A stretch of 64,000 nucleotides of DNA from Arabidopsis thaliana (taxonomy: Eukaryota; Streptophyta; Magnoliopsida; Brassicales; Brassicaceae). Shown piece by piece: positions 56,418-64,000 of this stretch (the stretch's first letter is position 1; the number at the start of each line of letters is the position of its first letter). Location of the stretch: contig NC_003076.8 in the NCBI RefSeq assembly GCF_000001735.4, positions 1,550,001 through 1,614,000 on the forward strand. The letters are read 5' to 3'. The notes below the pieces were generated by a model that had not been told where the DNA came from, did not search any database, and saw only the letters and a list, made by a program, of their open reading frames with translations. The position numbers and the translations under genes are program-made.

Positions 56418-57820
56418 GAGCATCTCCAACGGGAGAAAAATGGAGCTCTCATGACAGTCTCTCTAAATTATTGTGGAAAAAAATAAATCATAAAGGTTTA
56501 ATACTGAGAGAATCGTTTCTCTTAAGAGAGATTTTGGAGCTGAAGAGAGACGCATACGTGTCGTTGTTTTTCAGTATTTCTTTTTTTTTTCCGTTTTTTT
56601 TCTCTACTATCATCTTTTCACTGGGACTTTGAGGATCATTGGACTTACCTGAAACGAGCTGGCCGACGTTGATTTCGGTAGGCTTATCGGCTCTGAGATT
56701 CATGGATTCCATACTTTGCAAGGTTTGTTCTTCTAATCTTATCGTTCGTCTTGATTCATAGAACTGTTTTTGTTTGTTCTTAAATTCGATTGTCTCTCGG
56801 TTTTCATTGTCCTATTGTTTTTCTTTTATTTTGTCTGTCTGGGTTTTGGACTTTTACTCTCGATTGCTCTTTGATTCTCGTAGCTATTGAACTAGAATTT
56901 GCAAAAGGTTGTGGAATTTGAGGTTCTAATTGTGATTTTAATGTGGTGATTTGGAAAAGAATTTAGGGACATTTTAGGTTGATTAAGGGATCTTGGCTTT
57001 GATTTGAGATACCCATCTAACGTGAAGAAGCTAGTGAAGTATATTTCAACCCCACCTGTGGTAAAGTCTAATCTTTGTGTTTCGATAGTTTCCTTTACGG
57101 TGTTTTGTATCTGACTAATATCACTTTTGATGGCTAATAGAGAGAGCTTCAGGGGATAATCCATTTGGGTGGGTATTTTTCTGGCTGTACCACTTGCAGT
57201 TTCTCAAAAGTGAGTGAAGGAACTCATTTTGGTTGATTATACTCTGAGTGAAGGAACTCATTTTCGTTGGTTCTGCTCTTCTAAGTGAAGAGGGCTTACA
57301 AGCTTGGAAAGGTGATGGCCATGTGTTTAGATTGTTGGTGCATCTATGTACTTTCCATAGATCTTCCTTTGCAATCATTTAGTGGTGAACCTGATATGTT
57401 GTTATTTCCTGCAGCAAGTTTCCAACAGAGTAATATCATGTCTGACCGGAACCATACAACGGAACATTCCACATATCGTTTTACATTTCTATTGACCTTG
57501 ACCTTTATGTTTTAATTTGTCAAGAAGTCTACTGCATTTCTATTCTCTCCTATCTCATTCCTCTTTATTTACTTGCTTTCACATGGTAAGGAATTGTGAA
57601 TATATGGTCTCAGCCTCTCATGTTAGACATTTCTTCTATGATTCTCATTTTTTCTATTGTGAATAATTTTTTTTCCAGACAACTCTTTTAAAAGAGACTT
57701 ACCATTGGACTATGAAAAATCTTTCAAAAAAATCAGAAGCTCTCATCTTACAAATTCAAAAGATTTATACTTAAAAAATGGTGAGATCCCATTAGGAGGC
57801 TCTCACCATTGGAGATGGTC
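56418..57820. mobile_element. Non-autonomous PIF/Harbinger-like DNA transposon, 1.4 kb
   Basis: Terminal inverted repeats: left GAGCATCTCCAACGG at 56418, right end (reverse complement) GACCATCTCCAATGG ending 57820, 13 of 15 matching. Both ends are flanked by TTA (56415-56417 and 57821-57823), the 3-bp TWA duplication typical of PIF/Harbinger. No transposase ORF is present, so it would need a helper. A 20-bp repeat (TGAGTGAAGGAACTCATTTT) occurs at 57211-57230 and 57245-57264. An exon-like GC-rich piece lies at 56649-56711. Confidence 0.72.
56649..56711 (-). other. Exon-like fragment inside the Harbinger-like element
   Basis: On the minus strand it reads MESMNLRADKPTEINVGQLV, is GC-rich against AT-rich surroundings, and ends in a GTAAGT donor-like site. 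It might be a captured host-gene exon. I do not recognise the source gene. Confidence 0.35.
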
Positions 57821-59373
57821 TTATGAGTTCCGTGAAGCTCTCTCGTTATTCTTACAGGGCATGATTTCGTATAATATTTTTAAAAAAACAAACGATTGGG
57901 CCTTGAATTTTTAATTAGAAAGTTAAACAAAATCTAAAAACCCACATGTGGTCTCTTGTTTTTTTTGGTGTGATGGTCGAATATTTCTAAAAACCCACAA
58001 GATTTATTAACTAGTCTTACAAATTACGATTACATTTTTTTTTTACGTTTTATCTCATTGACAGGGTATAATTTATACCGTATAAATATTATTTTCTTGT
58101 AGATCAGTCTTTTCAAAAAATGTAGTGGGATTACTGAATGCATTCCTCTATAATTAATTACGACAATTATCATAGTTGGTTTAGAAAAAAATAGTAAAAT
58201 TGCACGTTTGCATGCCTATACAATTCGAGTGTACATGAAACTTGATGTAGAGTACCATACCCATGTCGCAAAATATTATTATTTATTGAAAAAATTACAA
58301 AGTCGCGATGCAACAACCTTTGTACTATATGATGAGAATATAATATAAAAATGGGCAACAAGAACAAAAGAAAATAGAGAAAAAAAGGAAAGGATAATCT
58401 TCCACCTAAACAAGTCCAAAGAAGATTGCAAGTTGCAACATCCACTTGCTTCGTCCGGCGTAAGCTCTTTGATAAGGTCTCTCACCGTCCTCCGACTTTC
58501 TCTCTCCATACATACACCACATTTACATACGCCATTTACACATATATGACAAACCCATCAACATCTGTGCATGCACGTGTGCTCATGCATGTATGTAGTT
58601 TTTACTTCGCCATGATGACCATGTCTATCTTAAAATTTACCACAATCAATCAATCATGCGCGTTACAGTCGTGTGATATTCAAAAATTGTACATGTTATT
58701 TCTCATAACTATCACTTTAGTAGATTAAGATCAGAATGTGCATATAATAAGTAAATTTTAACAATAACAGCAACATATTTTACTATAACTAATGATTTAT
58801 TTAAAAAAAAAAGATAAAACTAATTCTGAAATTTCAGTTTTTTCTATGAACAATTTATTAACAGTATTCATATGTAGATAAACCTTGTAGATTCTATAAT
58901 ATAAAATTTATCAAGATGGAAATGAGGGATCTATAGAATACAATTAATTTTGGTGATATATATTCAAGATAATGAAGGAGGCGTCTGAGGAAAGAAATCA
59001 TGGGGGCATAAGATGGTACAATGTATCATACATGGTCACACACATCTATATGATACAAATGCGTCTATATACACAACTGTTTCTATATACATACAAACAC
59101 AAAGCCTTCACATCCCCAGCTATCTCTATCCATCTATCTTCAAATATATATTTTTAAAAACACACAATGTTCATATCTTATTGTTATTGTTATAAAATAA
59201 AAGATGATCATACTTTTTAAATTTCTCAAACAAAACCAACTTGACAACCGACAGCGAACAAGATCAAAAAGCTAGCTCTCTTCTTTTCTCATCAAACTTA
59301 TTTCTCTCTCGATCGCAATATATACGATTCCATAAATTCTCCCAAAAACAAATTAAGAGATAGAGGAGAGATC

Positions 59374-59985
59374 ATGAGGTCACCGGTGCAACTCCAACAC
59401 GGCTCAGACGCCACTAACGGTTTCCACACGCTGCAGCCTCACGATCAGACCGATGGTCCGATCAAGAGAGTGTGTCTCACGCGCGGTATGCATGTCCCTG
59501 AACACGTTGCGATGCACCACACACACGACGTTGGTCCGGACCAGTGTTGCTCCTCGGTGGTGCAGATGATCCACGCGCCGCCTGAGTCCGTGTGGGCTCT
59601 TGTGCGGCGTTTCGATAATCCGAAGGTTTACAAGAACTTCATCAGACAGTGCCGTATCGTCCAAGGCGATGGACTACACGTCGGCGATCTCCGGGAGGTC
59701 ATGGTGGTCTCTGGACTCCCGGCGGTCTCGAGCACCGAGAGGCTCGAGATCTTGGACGAGGAGCGTCACGTGATAAGCTTTAGTGTCGTTGGTGGGGACC
59801 ACAGGCTCAAGAACTACCGATCGGTGACGACACTACACGCGTCGGACGACGAAGGTACCGTGGTGGTGGAGTCTTACATCGTTGATGTGCCGCCGGGAAA
59901 CACGGAGGAGGAAACTCTAAGCTTCGTTGATACTATCGTCCGGTGCAACCTTCAGTCTCTGGCTCGAAGTACCAACCGGCAATAA
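59374..59985 (+). CDS. PYL5: ABA receptor PYL5 (RCAR8)
   Basis: Intronless, 203 residues. A START/Bet v1-like receptor of the PYR/PYL/RCAR family. The first ~45 residues are a variable His-rich arm; the fold begins near [25 protein letters not shown]. Gate loop SGLPA is at 113-117 and latch HRL at 143-145 ([11 protein letters not shown]), closing over ABA to allow binding and inhibition of clade A PP2Cs. The final helix ([19 protein letters not shown]) is intact. PYL5 is a monomeric, high-affinity type (family knowledge). The GC-rich coding sequence stands out from the flanks. It acts in cytosol and nucleus. Confidence 0.97.
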   Translation: MRSPVQLQHGSDATNGFHTLQPHDQTDGPIKRVCLTRGMHVPEHVAMHHTHDVGPDQCCSSVVQMIHAPPESVWALVRRFDNPKVYKNFIRQCRIVQGDGLHVGDLREVMVVSGLPAVSSTERLEILDEERHVISFSVVGGDHRLKNYRSVTTLHASDDEGTVVVESYIVDVPPGNTEEETLSFVDTIVRCNLQSLARSTNRQ

Positions 59986-62076
59986 TCTCATCTTTCTTAT
60001 ATAAATTGCAATTATGTATCTAATTTTTTTTGTTGTTCTATTTCTTTTAGATGTTCGATCTTCTTTACAAGGAAGAAAATTTCGAGTACCTTTTCTTTCT
60101 TTTTAAATAGATATATCGGCTTAGAAAGAATTGTAATTTAATGGGGATTTCTTTGGGAGATTTATGTTGGAAATTTCGAAGTACTGTTGGGGGATTCACA
60201 AAACTTTGGATTTGGAGGGTGTTAGTACTGGTACATAAAACATTTTAAGGTGAATCTGTTAAATGAATTAATCCATTTGTTGTTTTGTACATGGTATCAT
60301 TCTTTGTGACATTGTTTAATTTCTTGTACTCTTTTAAATGTTACTCTTAACCGTTTTTTTCTTTTGTGGTTTGTAAATGAATATTTGATGCATCGGTATT
60401 GTTAATGATAGACTTATTAATTTATTTCTTCATAGTATGTAACATTACTATAAGTTTGTTTTTTGTTGGTTGATCCTTGTGTCCAAATGTTCTAAATAGA
60501 AAATATAATACAAAGCCGATATTCTGATCTAAGAATCAATTAGAATGAAGCCAATAACTGTTCCACTGTCTATAATATTACCAGAGAGATAAAAGTTCAG
60601 AAATAAAAAAACTCCAATTCGTTTAACTTTAAGATTTATCGTCATCATGGATCATATTAAGGGAACATCAAATTACCTTTAAGTATTGAGTATATATATT
60701 CGAATTATCTGTCTATTACACATAATATTCTCGGGACGTAACAATTTATTAGAAGGTACTATATGTAGATGGAACTGCGTGTTAACTAAGAGGGAAATTA
60801 TAAACCAGGTTATGGAATTTAAACCTGATTAGCATGTGCATTTACATAAAACATATATATTAGACCTAAAGCAAAAGTAGACGTGCTTAAACTATTACCA
60901 ACTAGTCTTTCATTGGCTACTAGTCTGGTCAAGTGGAGATTATCATTTTTTATTCCCGTTTGTTTTGTTAATAAATTATAACCAACCAACCTAGTGGGTT
61001 ATATTTAATTCAAATATAAGTTTTTGGTCTACTGTTTTTTTTTTTTTTTTTTTTGTTCTGGTGGGTTTATTATAATTCGTTCGATTCAAAATTTGTATTT
61101 AAGAAAGTCTAAAAGGACATGCAATTAAAATTTAGCTGGAAACGCGTTGCAACTTGCTAGTTTTTTCTGCCCCTAGTGGGATATGATACAACGAACCCTT
61201 ATGCCGGTCTTAAAGAGTTAATATTTCTTTTTATCCAATTTCCTTTTAATAATAATACAAACAAGGACAATAACAAATTATCAAAATCTTGTCAAAAGAG
61301 TATTATATATCATCAAGCACACTACTATATTATTGATTAAATGTTGATTAGTGTTATTAAAATTATCTTACTATATAATATTGGATGTAAAGAAAAACAA
61401 ATGTATAACCAATATCAAAACTCAAAAGATAACAATTTTTATTTTTTTTTGGTACGAATCAAAAGATAAGTATTAAATATCATAGTATTTATTGCTACAA
61501 AATTCTTTATATTTATAATCTATTGTATCACTTTATTTTGTGTTTGGTAAAACATCCTCTTTTTCTTTCTTTTCGAACAAATAAATTGAGATAAACATAT
61601 TTGTACTATTCTATCACTATCATCGTGTCACCACCATATTCAAATCCATATATACACAAATGATTAAAATTTTAAAAGTAATTTTTGTTTATAATACACA
61701 AAAATGAAGATACGTAAACTATCGTACCACATCTTACAAAATTATTCGTGACATTTTATCCTTTGTTGTCCCAAATTAGTGCTGAGATACTTCAAATGTC
61801 TGATTAAGAACGGTAATAATATTTATAAGTGGCGAGGCCCAAGAATTAGCTCAAAACAAATGGGCCGAAATTATACATTTCTTTCATATTAGTAAAGCTT
61901 TTCTGGGAGAAATCCGGGCATCAATTGGTTACCGGTTCAGTATTTAAGCCTGGGTTGTGAATTCCAACATAATACCGAACCGAATTGATCAAAACGCTGC
62001 GTTTTGTTTTCAGTCATTGCAAGGTTACTGCAAGGTTAAAGCGGGAAGTGAGCAACGAGAGGCAGCGGCGGCCGTC
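59986..62076. other. 2.1-kb intergenic region, then the RH18 promoter
   Basis: PYL5 3' flank, AT-rich middle with a T-tract at 61035-61055, then RH18's promoter. GGCCCA at 61836-61841 and TGGGCC at 61861-61866 are site II elements typical of translation and nucleolar genes. No gene in between. Confidence 0.65.
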
Positions 62077-64000
62077 ATGGATTCATCGGCGAACATAAAC
62101 AAAGCTCTAACGGAGACGCGTTTCTCCGACCTCGAACCTCCACTCTCCGGAGATATCATTGAGGCTCTTAATCAGTCTGATTTCGAGTTCTGCACTCCGG
62201 TTCAAGCCGCGACGATCCCTTTACTCTGTAGTTACAAGGATGTTGCCGTCGACGCTGCCACTGGTTCTGGAAAAACCCTAGCTTTCGTCGTTCCCCTCGT
62301 AGAAATCCTCCGTCGATCCACCTCATTCCCTCCGAAGCCTCACCAGGTAAGATAATTGCCAACTAATCTGGAAATTAGGATTTTTGTTTCGATTGTGAGC
62401 TTATCTTTGAAATTAAATTACAGGTCATGGGGGTGATTATATCGCCAACGAGAGAGCTATCAACGCAGATATATAATGTCGCACAACCATTTGTTTCGAC
62501 TTTGGCAAATGTGAACTCTGTGTTGCTTGTTGGAGGCCGAGAGGTGAAAGCTGACATGAAGATTATTGAAGAAGAAGGATGCAATGTCTTGATTGGTACA
62601 CCTGGAAGACTTTCTGATATTATGGAACGAATGGAGATTCTGGATTTTCGAAATCTTGAGGTACTTTTCTTCAATCAAGGATTTGTTTTAAGATAGATGT
62701 TGTTGAATCTATAGCTTGGTGTGGTTATGTTGTCTAAACAACTTAAAAGTTTAGTTTTTTTACTTAAACTGAATCGTTTTGCGTATGTAGATTCTTATTC
62801 TAGATGAGGCAGATAGGCTTTTGGAGATGGGGTTCCAAAGGCAGGTGAATTACATTATCTCACGCTTGCCAAAGCAGAGGAGGACTGGCCTCTTTTCAGC
62901 TACACAAACAGAGGGCGTTGAAGAGCTCGCCAAGGCTGGGCTTAGGAACCCTGTGAGAGTTGAAGTTCGAGCTAAGTCGAAGTCGGAATCATCCCAGCAA
63001 TTGACAAACTCGAAAACCCCTTCTGGTCTTCATCTTGAGGTAGCATAAGTTCAATATATAATTATGTAATAATATGTTTCAGAGTAGTTAGTTTTCCTGT
63101 TGTATCCTTCGTTATCATTTAGCATTACTGTGACCTGATTTACGAAGGATTTCCTTCTAATTTGTAAGTATCCAGTAGTTATACGATTCTCTTCGTAGCT
63201 CTATTGTATTCCCTTCTCTTGGTAGCAAGTTTGTTGTATTGAAAATACCTATTGATCATATGTGTTGCATATGTATATACTTCTTTTTAGTAGAAACCGA
63301 TGTTCTATCTTTACATGTCCTACCGATGCGTTTCTTAGCGGTTTATTTCTCCTTGTCTCTACAGTATATGGAATGCGAAGCAGATAAAAAATCATCACAA
63401 CTAGTTGATCTCCTCATCAAGAACAGTGATAAAAAGCTTATAGTGTAAGTTTAAATATTCCACACAGACTTATATAAAATGAAGCATCCTTATAAATAGT
63501 CTAAGTAACGCTGCAGATTCTTCATGACCTGTGCTTCTGTTGACTACTGGGGACTCGTACTTTCAAAAATTCCTGCCCTGAAGTCCATATCTTTAATTCC
63601 TATCCATGGGGATATGAAGCAGGTAAATTACTATGATAGATTTTAATTTTCCTTATCACCTCATTACCTATTGCTATTTAAAGGTTTTGATGAAATATAC
63701 TTAACACATCAGAATGCAAGAGACAAGGCATTAGCTTCGTTTACTAAAGCATCAAGTGGTGCCCTTCTGTGCACAGACGTTGCTGCACGTGGACTTGATA
63801 TTCCAGGCATTGATTATGTTGTTCAGGTAGATTCCAATAATGTTTTGTTTACATTATTATGACATCTTTGTTGCAATATTTAAGATTCAGAGGTTCGAAC
63901 ATGTTCATGCAGTATGATCCCCCACAAGACCCAAATATGTTCAACCACAGGGCCGGCAGAACTGCAAGATTAGGAAGACAAGGGAGGGCCATTGTGTTTT
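62077..64000 (+). CDS. RH18: DEAD-box ATP-dependent RNA helicase RH18 (5' part)
   Basis: Seven exons in the window (62077-62346, 62424-62660, 62791-63039, 63365-63444, 63517-63622, 63713-63826, 63913-64000), then cut by the edge; the C-terminus is missing for that reason. Motifs in order: Q-motif region [19 protein letters not shown], Ia PTRELS, Ib [38 protein letters not shown]. It unwinds RNA or remodels RNPs using ATP; relatives of the yeast Spb4 type act in ribosome assembly in the nucleolus. Start at ATG 62077; the frame is open upstream but lacks an ATG. Site II elements fit a housekeeping role. Confidence 0.95.

Larger units (their letters stand above)
56271..59373. other. Region holding a DNA transposon and the PYL5 promoter
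   Basis: 56271 to about 56417 is RRM-gene promoter, with GGGCC near 56373. 56418-57820 is the Harbinger-like element. 57824-59373 is AT-rich and includes the PYL5 promoter and 5' UTR; short ORFs around 58170-58510 (minus) are unsupported. Confidence 0.65.

Noticed and set aside
58170-58509. Minus-strand ORFs (MERESRRTVRDLIKEL and a hydrophobic tail)
   Set aside because: Short, with the second half low-complexity hydrophobic, no domain recognised, and no promoter. A small peptide gene cannot be excluded, but nothing supports it.
61957-62076. N-terminal extension of RH18
   Set aside because: The frame is open but starts with a non-ATG codon and overlaps the promoter; ATG 62077 fits the family.

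Overview
The window is plant nuclear DNA. Genes have short GT-AG introns, intergenic DNA is AT-rich, and the gene order and protein sequences match what I remember of the upper arm of Arabidopsis thaliana chromosome 5, roughly AT5G05220 to AT5G05450. Locus numbers are from memory, not a search. Exon boundaries were worked out by hand from splice signals, and the reading frame closes across every junction of each gene model given.

Layout. 0.3-7.8 kb: a small ABRE-driven gene with an internal duplication, U-box gene PUB62 (+), an unknown nuclear-type protein (-), and an intronless DUF-type gene (-) with a cluster of G-boxes upstream. 9.8-11.8 kb: CYP79A2 (-). 12.5-12.9 kb: a broken fragment of an RBR/RNase H-like gene. 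13.5-20.4 kb: CHIL (+), RING-H2 gene DAF (-), expansin EXPA2 (+), peptide-hormone precursor IDL6 (-). 21.3-30.8 kb: a TLC-type ATP/ADP transporter-like gene (+), FAD monooxygenase MO3 (-), an HMG-box gene (-), peroxidase PRX52 (-). After a 4.9-kb gene-poor gap, 35.8-42.9 kb: a PLAC8 membrane protein, a Sel1-repeat-like protein, a small heavy-metal-associated protein, then QCR8 and PRA1.B3 sharing a divergent promoter. 44.8-53.7 kb: laccase LAC12 (+), a CC-NBS-LRR resistance gene (-), and DREB2A (+). 54-56.3 kb: FKBP15-3 and a two-RRM gene packed 31 nt apart on the minus strand. 56.4-57.8 kb: a PIF/Harbinger-like DNA transposon. 59.4-60.0 kb: ABA receptor PYL5. 62.1 kb to the right edge: DEAD-box helicase RH18, cut off by the window.

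These genes do not form an operon or a single system. Functional themes recur: ABA and drought (PYL5, DREB2A, ABRE-bearing promoters), cell wall and lignin (EXPA2, PRX52, LAC12), specialised metabolism (CYP79A2, CHIL), and immunity or abscission signalling (NLR, IDL6, DAF). I found no clearly new biological system. The most distinctive observations are the CHIL start codon split by an intron, the Harbinger-like element carrying an exon-like piece, an orphan promoter with ATG and splice donor between two convergent genes, the tightly packed RRM/FKBP pair, and several insertion scars and local duplications.
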